Of a stretch of DNA of 60,006 nt, positions 44,817 to 52,585 are shown in pieces. Under the pieces are notes generated by a model. The model saw only the letters and a list, made by a program, of their open reading frames with translations. It was not told the origin of the DNA and searched no databases. Both the position numbers and the translations under genes were made by a program. Each line of letters begins with the position of its first letter. Positions within the stretch are counted from its first letter, which is position 1. The DNA is from Bdellovibrio sp. (GTDB lineage Bacteria > Bdellovibrionota > Bacteriovoracia > Bacteriovoracales > Bacteriovoracaceae). The stretch covers positions 1-60,006 of the forward strand of contig JACPIU010000041.1 of the NCBI GenBank assembly GCA_016187935.1. Reading direction: 5' to 3'.

Positions 44817-45461
44817 ATGAATGTCAAATTATTTGCTTCCCTTGGTTTTGTTTTAGCCCTTTGGTTTGCAATAATTGGCAATGCCAAGGCCCAGGGCTAC
44901 ACCCATTCATTGTTTCTCTGTGACCTTGGGCTCCAGTCTTTGAATGGCTCCAACGATTTGGGAGTGAACTTTGTGACTTATGATCAGCTTGGGGTGAGTA
45001 GAAGTCTTGAGGCCATAAGCTCCATGCAGAAGGCCTCTCAAAAAGTACCAGAAGGAACTGACTTATGGGTGGAAACAAATCAGATCAGCAATGTCCTTTT
45101 TAATTTGGAATCTGATTATTACAGCACTGAATATTACTGGGATTACTGCTACGTTTGGAATCGTGAACAACTAAATGAAACATTGTTTTCCATTAACATC
45201 AACGTGGCAACCCCTCCTGAAATGGACAATACTCTGATTGCCTTTCAAACTGAGTGCACTGGTCGAAGTATTCTCAACACTCTTATTACTCAAACCTCGG
45301 TGAACACGAATAATACCATATGGAGTATGCCAAGCAATCAAGTGGAGTTGAAATGTATAATCCGTTTCACTTTTAGAGAAGAGAATTTTACGGTGCGTAG
45401 ACCGCATCAGACGAGGTTGGACAATTTAACCTCTCAAATCGGAATTGCGGTAGACCCGTAA
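44817..45461 (+). CDS. Secreted orphan protein, paralogue of the preceding gene
   Basis: The ATG at 44817, with GAGG 5 bases before it, is preferred to a GTG 12 bases earlier; it gives 214 residues with a signal peptide cleaved after AKA. It shares with the protein at 43912 a central aromatic motif ending in a Cys and a C-terminal C-x-x-R-F-x-F ... R-P-H pattern. It is shorter and has more aromatic and Asn residues. Function unknown. Spacing to the next gene is 10 bases. Confidence 0.75.
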   Translation: MNVKLFASLGFVLALWFAIIGNAKAQGYTHSLFLCDLGLQSLNGSNDLGVNFVTYDQLGVSRSLEAISSMQKASQKVPEGTDLWVETNQISNVLFNLESDYYSTEYYWDYCYVWNREQLNETLFSININVATPPEMDNTLIAFQTECTGRSILNTLITQTSVNTNNTIWSMPSNQVELKCIIRFTFREENFTVRRPHQTRLDNLTSQIGIAVDP

Positions 45462-45471
45462 AGGATTTATT

Positions 45472-47028
45472 ATGAGCTCGAATAAATATATCCCATTGAT
45501 CATGATTTTTTGCAGCTCGTATTTTGCTAATGTATGGGCCTGTACCGCCATACCTAATACTCTCATCAATCTCATATCTTCCTATGAATCAGAGCGACAA
45601 GAGTATGTTGGAAAAAAGCAAGAGTTTGAATTTGGCAATTGCCTCCACCATATCGATGAATATTTTATTATTACCAGCGGGCCGGTTTTTACCGATATGA
45701 ATTTTCGTGCCATAAGTTCGCCTGAAGGTGTTTTGCCACAGGATAAGTGTTATTTGGACAACAGTCCTTTTGCGGTGAAGTCTCCTTTAGAAGCAGGTTT
45801 TGATAAAATGTATAGTGACCAGGCAAAATTGATGAAAAAGTGTCTGGAGTTTGAAATTACCGATGAGAATGGGCTGAATTGGGATAAGCAAGCGGACTGT
45901 CAGCTTACTCGGATGAGTGCAAAAAAGGCGCAGGGTAAGGGAAGTCACTGTTCCTTTAAAATAAGCAAGGAAAGTCGCTTTGTCTTAAAATATCGCTTAA
46001 ACCCTCACTGTACTTTAAAAAGCTTTATGGATGAGAATGACGAGATTTACCCCATGGATATTAATGGGCTTGTTAGTGTTTACCGTGCCGTTGACATGAC
46101 GCCTGGGAATCCTGATTACGCTCTGCTTGGTTTTATTAATACGAAAATCAGCATTCAGCCCGATTCTAAGTTGCAACAAGTTTCAACCTATTTTGGGAGT
46201 GAAACTGCTCGCTGGTCTACGGAGTACGGTGCAAAAATAGCTTTAGGTCAGGTGGCAATGACCACCAAAAGAGGTGATAGCACTTCGAACTATGCAATTA
46301 AAATACCTTTTGTCGTGGATAATAACTGCTCCAAGGTTTGTGTTGAAAAGACCTGTACCAGTCCTTGCTACTACAATGTCCCTGCCGTTGCGGCAATCTC
46401 TTTGAAAAAAAAGGACCCTGCAACTGATAAGTATCGTTTTATAGATTGGTGGTATCAAGGCAATATCGCTCCCGCGGGCTTTCTTGGTCTCATGTCCTTT
46501 GGGCGTGACATAAAATTGGATGAGCCGAAAGTGGGAGATCGTTATCTTGTTCATGCTGAATTTTCTGAACCTTCTTTGGCCTATCGGATGCTCAAGGACC
46601 GCGCCAGTCAGATTGTATTAGATACCAGAAGACGTCTATCGATCTCAACCACATCAGGTGCCACAACATTGCGAGAGTTGGATTCTTTGACTGGGAATAT
46701 GGTACCGGCTGCCGATTTTGAGGGATTGCCTCCCGTCAGTGATGAAAATTCTTTGCGAGGGGTCCAATCCACATTGACGCAGCTTGAGAACTTGATTGGT
46801 GTTAATGAAACCTGGCCCCCATACTATCGAAAGGTATGCAATAATGATGGGGTATGTGACAGCGCGCATGGCACGTTTCAGATTATCGAGATTGAATTTA
46901 CTATTGCGGGAATATCGAGTTCGGGAAAAGTTACTTATAAGGATATGGCCATGAGTCGAAAGTCCAAAATTTTTGGAGACGAACAACGAGCGATTAAGAC
47001 CTGGCCCACGATAAAATGTGGCCGTTAG
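45472..47028 (+). CDS. Secreted cysteine-containing orphan protein
   Basis: A 518-residue product with a signal peptide (ends near NVWA) followed by a mature start CTAIPNTLINLI. About 17 cysteines occur, many in pairs such as CSKVCVEKTCTSPC and CNNDGVC, pointing to disulfides and an extracytoplasmic location. A beta-rich C-terminal half includes FTIAGISSSGKVTYKDM. I recognise no domain. It is followed after 27 bases by a tetraheme cytochrome gene, which suggests joint function with electron-transfer proteins. Confidence 0.78.
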   Translation: MSSNKYIPLIMIFCSSYFANVWACTAIPNTLINLISSYESERQEYVGKKQEFEFGNCLHHIDEYFIITSGPVFTDMNFRAISSPEGVLPQDKCYLDNSPFAVKSPLEAGFDKMYSDQAKLMKKCLEFEITDENGLNWDKQADCQLTRMSAKKAQGKGSHCSFKISKESRFVLKYRLNPHCTLKSFMDENDEIYPMDINGLVSVYRAVDMTPGNPDYALLGFINTKISIQPDSKLQQVSTYFGSETARWSTEYGAKIALGQVAMTTKRGDSTSNYAIKIPFVVDNNCSKVCVEKTCTSPCYYNVPAVAAISLKKKDPATDKYRFIDWWYQGNIAPAGFLGLMSFGRDIKLDEPKVGDRYLVHAEFSEPSLAYRMLKDRASQIVLDTRRRLSISTTSGATTLRELDSLTGNMVPAADFEGLPPVSDENSLRGVQSTLTQLENLIGVNETWPPYYRKVCNNDGVCDSAHGTFQIIEIEFTIAGISSSGKVTYKDMAMSRKSKIFGDEQRAIKTWPTIKCGR

Positions 47029-47055
47029 GGCATGGATTTGGTGAGGAGTGTTGCT

Positions 47056-47598
47056 ATGAGAAAATTATTATCTGCTGTTTTTTCTCTCGGTTTCATGAGT
47101 AGTGTTTTTGCCACTCCCAGTGTCCAGACTGCCTTTGTGAAGGCCTATCCAGCGGCTAAAAATACAGCTTTGGATAATTGCAGTACCTGTCACATGCCCG
47201 TCATTTCTGATTCCCTGAATCGCTATGGGTACGAGCTTGTCTTCTCGCCTATGGGGTTTAAAGAAATTGAAAATTTAGATTCTGATTTTGATGGTGTAAA
47301 TAATATTGATGAAATCAATGCACTGAAGAATCCTGGTTCTCGCTCTGATGACCCTGAATATTTTGTATTTACTAACAGAAAAGGCAGGGTTGATTTTGAT
47401 CACGAATCTCATATTTTGGGGCCCAATTATCTTTCTAACGGGAAGTGTGCAAATTGCCATGGCACGGGAAAATTCACGCGCGAGTACAATGATGCTGTTT
47501 TGGTTAAGCAGTTTGCCCATCAGATCTGTTGGCGTTGCCATAAACTCTCAAACAGTGAGAATGCTCCAAGAGAATGCTCCGATTGCCATATGAAATAA
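47056..47598 (+). CDS. c7-like tetraheme cytochrome with calcium-loop motif
   Basis: The ATG at 47056 follows GAGGAG and gives 180 residues with a signal peptide ending near VFA. It has four heme motifs: CSTCH in an N-terminal module and CANCH, CWRCH and CSDCH in a C-terminal c7-like module (with FDHESHILG giving distal histidines). Between them lies DSDFDGVNNIDEI, a 12-residue D-x-D-x-D-G loop like EF-hand or thrombospondin type-3 repeats, so calcium binding is likely. It ends the operon of secreted proteins. Confidence 0.87.
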   Translation: MRKLLSAVFSLGFMSSVFATPSVQTAFVKAYPAAKNTALDNCSTCHMPVISDSLNRYGYELVFSPMGFKEIENLDSDFDGVNNIDEINALKNPGSRSDDPEYFVFTNRKGRVDFDHESHILGPNYLSNGKCANCHGTGKFTREYNDAVLVKQFAHQICWRCHKLSNSENAPRECSDCHMK

Positions 47599-47911
47599 TT
47601 TCTGAAAATTCTCCAAACAGAAATCTGCGGAAATACTTTTCTGATATTTCACAGGAAATTGTATTTGAAAGTTTAAGTTTTTATCAGCGCAAAATCATAC
47701 GGAAAAGTTAAGTAATCAGCTTGGAGGAATGCGCAATTTTGTATATCTTTCGTGAAAATTGCAGATGAGCGAAAACGGTTTATGAATGGATTCATCCAAA
47801 TGGTGGTTTCAGAAGGAAGCTACTTAAGATTGGAGCTGTTTTATCTCTAAAATGCTGAGTGTGATTAATAAAAAGTTCTAGGTCCCGTAACACTTGAAAG
47901 GAGAATGACTT
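47599..47911. other. Intergenic region before the second tetraheme/NHL arm
   Basis: These 313 bases carry no open frame I believe in. A palindromic stretch at 47782-47798 combines ATGAATGGATTCAT and TGGATTCATCCA and could be an operator for the downstream cytochrome operon. I looked for a GEMM-type cyclic-dinucleotide riboswitch, which controls some cytochrome genes in other bacteria, and did not find its conserved elements. A GAAAGGAGAA ribosome binding site is at the right end. Confidence 0.4.
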
Positions 47912-48583
47912 ATGAAACGACTGTTAACCCCCAAGAAAAGCCTGGCCCTGTGCGCGGCCATCTTCTTATTGTGTGTGAGTGTAGCCGCTCTCGCAGACAT
48001 TGAAGGAAGCAAGCACGACTTTACTTTTGCGGCCAACGAGTGCGAGGTATGCCACACTCCACACAGAGCTTATACCGCTGCGGCCCCATTGTGGCGCCAT
48101 CACGATCCCGCTCTTGATGTAACGGTGTATGAACAGTATCAGAGTGTTGATGTTCGCGGTACTTTGGAAGGAACTGTTGGACAACCGAACGGAATTTCTA
48201 AGCTTTGCTTGAACTGCCACAATGGTATTACTGGCCCTGCCGGTATGACTCAGATTTTGGGAACTGATTTGAAAAATGATCACCCTATTTCTTTTACTTT
48301 TGATTCAACACTGGCGACCGCTGATGGTTACCTCTATGACCCTGCCACCCATCCATCAGGCGTTACTCCCGATGGAACACTTGCTACAGACCTTCTGAGA
48401 GGCCCATTGAATGACCAGCTTGAGTGTGTTTCTTGCCACGAAGTTCACAACAGATACAACAACTTTAAAATGTTGGTTCTCCCTGGCAAAGCCAATGCAG
48501 GAGATGGTCAACCTTACGATGCTGCCCCTCAAACATTGTGCAAAGCATGTCACATGTTAGGAACAGGCGTATCAACTCATTAA
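47912..48583 (+). CDS. OmcE-like tetraheme c-type cytochrome (copy B)
   Basis: A 223-residue protein with a signal peptide ending near ALAD. Heme motifs: CEVCHTPH, CLNCHNG, CVSCHEVHN and CKACH. SKHDFTFA, PLWRHH, VGQPNGISKLCLNC and NDHPISFTFDSTLA follow the family pattern shared with copies A and C. The bis-His pattern and small, Gly/Pro-rich body fit polymerising OmcE-type cytochromes. It starts after AAGGAG and is followed 40 bases later by its own NHL gene, repeating the gene order of the minus-strand arm. Confidence 0.9.
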   Translation: MKRLLTPKKSLALCAAIFLLCVSVAALADIEGSKHDFTFAANECEVCHTPHRAYTAAAPLWRHHDPALDVTVYEQYQSVDVRGTLEGTVGQPNGISKLCLNCHNGITGPAGMTQILGTDLKNDHPISFTFDSTLATADGYLYDPATHPSGVTPDGTLATDLLRGPLNDQLECVSCHEVHNRYNNFKMLVLPGKANAGDGQPYDAAPQTLCKACHMLGTGVSTH

Positions 48584-48623
48584 TTTAGAGTTTTTTAACA
48601 ATTTTTTAGAGGAAGGTAATGTT

Positions 48624-49682
48624 ATGAACGCAATAAAAAAATATATAACCTCAGGATTAGTGATTGCCATGTCACTTATCGCGATTAATGTGGCCTTTGC
48701 GGCAGATGCAAAACACGTTTTTTATCCAAGTGATGTGAAAAATCCACGCATTCAATTTCTAACCGCCATTAATGGCGAAGGATTCTTCAGCAATGGTTCA
48801 AGTTTTGGCAATCGTTTTCCTGGATATAATCCAGATTCACAAAGAGAAAAAGCTCCTTTTGGTCAAACCTATGGACTTGCATCCACTCAAGATGAATTGT
48901 TCATTTGTGATGTCACCAAACAACAAGTTATGATTTTCAATTTCAAAACGAGCACCATTTCAAAGTTCGGCGTCAATCTCTCTAAACCTGTAAGTATTGC
49001 CATTGATAAGGACGGAACTCGTTATATCGTTGATCTCGGAAACATGAAAATCAGTGTTTACGATGCTCAAAACAAATTTGTTCGCACTATGGCCGACGTT
49101 CAAGGATGGTATCCTGTTGCCGCCGCTCTTTTAAATGACTCACTTTATGTGGTTGATTCCAAAAATCATCAAGTGGTTGTGATGAACAAAAATTCTGGAG
49201 CTGTAACAAAAAGAATCGGACAACCTGGTGAAGCAATTGGCGAATTTGCCGCTCCAACAGCTATTACAGTTAGCGATCAGGGCCTGATTTATGTTTCTAA
49301 CACGCACAATGGTCGTGTTGATGTCATCGATGGCAATGGAAAATTTGTAGATAAATACGGTGATTCTCCAAACGTGGCCGCTGGTAGCTTTGCTCGCCCA
49401 AAAGGGATTGCTCTGGATAAAGAAAACAGACTTTATGTCGTTGATAACTCTTTTGAGAATGTTCAAATTTTCAACGATAAGAAACAATTCCTTATGCCGT
49501 TTGGCGAAATTGGAAATGTTAAGGCCGGATTAAATCTGCCCATGACAATTCTGGTTGATTACGACAATGCAAAGTATTTTTCCAAGTACGTTGCCCCAGG
49601 ACATGAGGTTGAATACATCATTTTGGTTGCAAGCCAGACTGGTGCAAACAAGATCAATGTCTTTGGATTTTTGAAACAGTAA
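48624..49682 (+). CDS. Exported NHL-repeat beta-propeller protein (copy B)
   Basis: A 352-residue protein with a signal peptide ending near AFAAD. NHL repeats such as PTAITVSDQGLIYVSNTH and PKGIALDKENRLYVVDNS can be seen; the start shares PRIQFLTAINGEGFF and the end EYIILVASQTGANKINVFGF with copies A and C. AGAGGAAGG precedes the ATG. The first 90 bases of the gene and its leader are almost the same as those of copy C, which points to recent duplication or gene conversion. It is probably exported with the tetraheme cytochrome and may be its structural or assembly partner. Confidence 0.92.
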   Translation: MNAIKKYITSGLVIAMSLIAINVAFAADAKHVFYPSDVKNPRIQFLTAINGEGFFSNGSSFGNRFPGYNPDSQREKAPFGQTYGLASTQDELFICDVTKQQVMIFNFKTSTISKFGVNLSKPVSIAIDKDGTRYIVDLGNMKISVYDAQNKFVRTMADVQGWYPVAAALLNDSLYVVDSKNHQVVVMNKNSGAVTKRIGQPGEAIGEFAAPTAITVSDQGLIYVSNTHNGRVDVIDGNGKFVDKYGDSPNVAAGSFARPKGIALDKENRLYVVDNSFENVQIFNDKKQFLMPFGEIGNVKAGLNLPMTILVDYDNAKYFSKYVAPGHEVEYIILVASQTGANKINVFGFLKQ

Positions 49683-49727
49683 GGGTTAGTTGAGTCTAGT
49701 ACTTGTAAAATTTTTAAGGAGAAAGTT

Positions 49728-50342
49728 ATGAAACGAAAGTACTTAAATACAAATACCAAGCTGGCACTGTTGTGCTCAGCTCTCTTTTTAATGTTTGCAT
49801 CAACGGCGTTTGGTCTGCACTATGACGGTAAATGCCGTAGCTGTCACACTCCACACAATGCTCTTGCTTCAGAAGTTCCATTGTGGGGAAGGGCAGATGC
49901 AGTTATGCCTGCACCTTATGTTCAGTACACCAGCAATACGATCAACGCCACCATGGGAGATCCAAATGGTATCTCTAAGCTTTGTATGGGCTGTCACTAT
50001 AAATCGACAGGCTACGGACTTGGACAAGATATGCGCAATGATCACCCTGTATCCTTCACATATGATGCCGCTTTGGCCGCTGCTGACGGACGCCTCTGGG
50101 ATCCAGAGACCACACCTTCAGGAATTGGTGGAAGCGTGGGCGATGGAACTATCGCTCAAGATATGTTGAGAGGTGTCGATCATAACCAACTCGAATGCGT
50201 TTCCTGTCACGAACCCCATGATAAGTATGGATACGGACGTGGCACTGGCTATTCGGATGATCCCGCCGGTGGCGATGGGTTGGCCTATCTCGTGAAGCTG
50301 AACGATGCTGGCCAGTTGTGTAAAACTTGCCATAGAAAATAG
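49728..50342 (+). CDS. OmcE-like tetraheme c-type cytochrome (copy C)
   Basis: A 204-residue protein with a signal peptide ending near AFG. Heme motifs: CRSCHTPHN, CMGCH, CVSCHEPHD and CKTCH. It lacks the N-terminal KHDF block of copies A and B and starts HYDGKCRSCH. MGDPNGISKLC and NDHPVSFTYDAALAAADG are conserved. A Gly-rich insert (about residues 165-185) precedes the last heme motif. It is placed between the two plus-strand NHL genes, 45 bases after the first and 54 before the second. Confidence 0.9.
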   Translation: MKRKYLNTNTKLALLCSALFLMFASTAFGLHYDGKCRSCHTPHNALASEVPLWGRADAVMPAPYVQYTSNTINATMGDPNGISKLCMGCHYKSTGYGLGQDMRNDHPVSFTYDAALAAADGRLWDPETTPSGIGGSVGDGTIAQDMLRGVDHNQLECVSCHEPHDKYGYGRGTGYSDDPAGGDGLAYLVKLNDAGQLCKTCHRK

Positions 50343-50396
50343 GGCGCAATTGATTTAACGAGAGTTTAAACAATTTTTTAAGAGGAAGGTAATGTT

Positions 50397-51464
50397 ATGA
50401 AAGCAATAAAAAGATATCTAACTTCAGGATTAGTGATTGCCATGTCACTGATCACGATTAATTCGGGGCTTGCTGCCAGCAATGCTAAACCTGTTTTCTT
50501 TCCTGATAGCGGTGCACCTGCAAGAATTCAATTCTTAGGCAATATTGATGGAGAAAATTTCTTCAACAATACTAACTCTGCTTATGGAAATCGTTTTCCT
50601 GATTATGTGCCCACCACATCTGTTAAAGATGCCAATCCTTTTTTGAGACCTAGTGCCATTTCAACTTTCAAAGAAGAAGTGTTTGTGTGCGACTTGGGAA
50701 AAAATCAGATTACAATTCTAAATTTCAACACCAAGCAAGTTTCAAAGATCGATTACAAATTTAAGGCACCAGTAAGCATCACCGTTGATGCCGACGGTAC
50801 TCGCTATGTGCTTGATGCTGGCAGCTCAAAAGTTCTCGCATTTAGCGCTCAAAATAAGTTTCTACGTTCTTTCGGCAACGCTGAGGCCTGGAAACCTATT
50901 GATGCTGCTGTCGTAGGTGAATTGATCTATGTTATCGACGGTAAAAAAGACCAAGTTTTGGTATTTAACAAACTCAGTGGTGACTTGGTGAAGAGTTTTG
51001 GTCAAAATGGCGAAAATCAAGGTGAGTTCGATATGGCCGCCTCGATTAAATCCGACAAAAATGGCCTACTCTATATTTCTAACACCATGAATGGTCGAGT
51101 TGACATTTTTAACGGCGATGGAAAATTCCTAGGCCAGTACGGGACAGTTCCTAACACTGCCTCAGGCAATTTTGCTCACCCACAAGGCATTGCTCTTGAT
51201 AGGGAAAACAGAATTTACGTTGTTGATAACTCATTTGAAAACGTTCAAATCTTCAACGATAAGAAGCAATTCCTTATGCCATTTGGCTATGTTGGTAACA
51301 CTGCAGGTGGATTGAACATGCCCTATGCTATTGCCATCGATTATGACAATTCATCGTATTTCTCTAAAATGGTTGCTCCAGGACGCTCCATTGAGTACAT
51401 CATTTTGGTTGCAAACCAAACTGGTGATCACAAGATCAGCGTTTTTGGTTTCTTGAAACAGTAG
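50397..51464 (+). CDS. Exported NHL-repeat beta-propeller protein (copy C)
   Basis: A 355-residue paralogue of the proteins at 36170 and 48624 with a signal peptide ending near GLAAS. ARIQFLGNIDGENFF at the start, NHL repeats such as PQGIALDRENRIYVVDNS, and EYIILVANQTGDHKISVFGF at the end. Its ribosome binding site and signal-peptide coding region are nearly identical in DNA to copy B, while the middle has diverged. A hairpin terminator follows, so this gene ends the plus-strand cytochrome operon. Confidence 0.92.
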   Translation: MKAIKRYLTSGLVIAMSLITINSGLAASNAKPVFFPDSGAPARIQFLGNIDGENFFNNTNSAYGNRFPDYVPTTSVKDANPFLRPSAISTFKEEVFVCDLGKNQITILNFNTKQVSKIDYKFKAPVSITVDADGTRYVLDAGSSKVLAFSAQNKFLRSFGNAEAWKPIDAAVVGELIYVIDGKKDQVLVFNKLSGDLVKSFGQNGENQGEFDMAASIKSDKNGLLYISNTMNGRVDIFNGDGKFLGQYGTVPNTASGNFAHPQGIALDRENRIYVVDNSFENVQIFNDKKQFLMPFGYVGNTAGGLNMPYAIAIDYDNSSYFSKMVAPGRSIEYIILVANQTGDHKISVFGFLKQ

Positions 51465-51512
51465 AATCTATAATGCTGAGAGGGTATCATGCCCTTGTCC
51501 CATTTGAATGAC

Positions 51513-51543
51513 GACAAGGCACAATCTCCAGTTGTGCCTTGTC
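51513..51543 (+). terminator. Terminator hairpin after the cytochrome/NHL operon
   Basis: GACAAGGCACAA (51513-51524) and TTGTGCCTTGTC (51532-51543) form a perfect 12-bp stem with a 7-base loop. Only a short T stretch (TTTGAT) follows, so it is strong in stem but weak in tail. Confidence 0.7.
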
Positions 51544-51638
51544 TTTGATAGAAAATTGTTTTTAACAGATATTTTTCACTAGATTTGTTCAGCACACTTA
51601 AGTAAAAAGAGTTCAACAACCGATATTAAGGATAGTTT

Positions 51639-52460
51639 ATGAAACATTCATTCTTTTTGTGGATCATCACAGTGAGTTTAGTTCTAGCTGGATGGTCTGA
51701 CAGGTCCGAAGCTTTCCCAGGATATGGTGGAGACTCAAAAAATGGTCTGTCTAAGGCGTCTGAAGCTCGGCCGAAAAAAGAACTCAAAGTAAAAACAGTG
51801 CAGACAGGCAAAGTTCTGGAAACCATGGATGCTGATCGATATACCTATGTGTTTATAGAACAAAAAGATGGCGTTAAAATTTGGGCAGCTGGTGAGCAAC
51901 TGCAAGTCGGTGTCGGTGATACAGTCGAGGTCATTAATGGTCAGACCATGGGTAAGTTTACCAGCAAGATTCTGAAGAAGACCTTTGATCAGATTTATTT
52001 TGCTCCCCTCATAAAAATCACCAATCAATTGCCAGAGAATAAGGCCAAATTTGATATTATGAATGCCAAGGCAGAGGAGGCAAAGAAAAAGTCTGCCCAT
52101 GGGGACATGGAAGTTAAGAAACCTGTTGAGGTTGTGGTTGGCCCTGGTTCAGTTAAGAAAGTTGATGGTGGCATGACAATCAAAGAATGTTTGGATGGAC
52201 AAGAAAAATTTAAAGACAAAACCGTTAAGATTCGTGCCAAAGTGACTAAATCTACCGCTAATATTCTGGGCAAAAATTGGCTGCACATTAAAGATGGGTC
52301 AGGGACTGCTGGGGACGCTGAACTGGTTGTGACGACCTCAAACGCCCTCCAGGTGGGAGATACTGTTGTGGTATCGGGGAAACTATCTTTGAACAAAGAC
52401 TTTGGGGCCGGATATTTCTATAAGGTTATTATGGAGGATGCCTCGGTTGCTAAGGAATGA
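51639..52460 (+). CDS. Exported double OB-fold protein, NrfJ-like
   Basis: A 273-residue protein with a signal peptide (MKHSFFLWIITVSLVLAG, probably cut near SEAF). It has two OB-like modules. The first (about residues 45-130) reads GKVLETMDADRYTYVF, KIWAAGEQ, VGDTVEV and FTSKILKKTFDQIYF, the pattern found in NrfJ-like proteins next to cytochrome genes. The second (about 175-270) has DKTVKIRAKVTK, NWLHIKDGSG and GDTVVVSGKL. A lysine-rich linker joins them. The hydrophobic region ends LVLAGW, where a lipobox would have Cys. It probably helps cytochrome maturation or binds a metal or nucleotide ligand in the periplasm; the exact role is not known. Confidence 0.82.
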   Translation: MKHSFFLWIITVSLVLAGWSDRSEAFPGYGGDSKNGLSKASEARPKKELKVKTVQTGKVLETMDADRYTYVFIEQKDGVKIWAAGEQLQVGVGDTVEVINGQTMGKFTSKILKKTFDQIYFAPLIKITNQLPENKAKFDIMNAKAEEAKKKSAHGDMEVKKPVEVVVGPGSVKKVDGGMTIKECLDGQEKFKDKTVKIRAKVTKSTANILGKNWLHIKDGSGTAGDAELVVTTSNALQVGDTVVVSGKLSLNKDFGAGYFYKVIMEDASVAKE

Positions 52461-52497
52461 GCGCTCTGCATGTAAGGGTCTGAAATTACGTACAATA

Positions 52498-52575
52498 TCG
52501 TATAGATACGAAATAAAATAATAAATAAATCGCATATATACGAAAATTCCTTGAGTAAAACTCGTATTTATACGA
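52498..52575 (+). promoter_or_regulatory. Three evenly spaced palindromic operators
   Basis: TCGTATAGATACGA (52498-52511), TCGCATATATACGA (52530-52543) and TCGTATTTATACGA (52562-52575) are 14-bp palindromes with 6-bp arms (one mismatch in the second), with starts exactly 32 bases apart, close to three helical turns. The third overlaps the spacer and the first two bases of the -10 box before the HTH gene. They are the likely binding sites of that HTH protein. Confidence 0.85.
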
Positions 52576-52579
52576 TAAT
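52551..52579 (+). promoter_or_regulatory. Promoter of the mobile-mystery A/B operon
   Basis: TTGAGT (52551-52556) and GATAAT (52574-52579) are separated by 17 bases. Transcription would begin at about 52586, which is the A of the start codon, so the mRNA may be leaderless. The third operator covers the spacer and reaches the -10 box, which fits repression by blocking polymerase. Confidence 0.65.
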
Positions 52580-52585
52580 GCGAGG

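Noticed and set aside
47599-47911. A GEMM (cyclic-dinucleotide) riboswitch before the tetraheme/NHL operon
   Set aside because: Such switches control cytochrome genes elsewhere, so I looked for the conserved A-C-G-C-A-A-A-G-C-C and tetraloop-receptor elements; they are not there.
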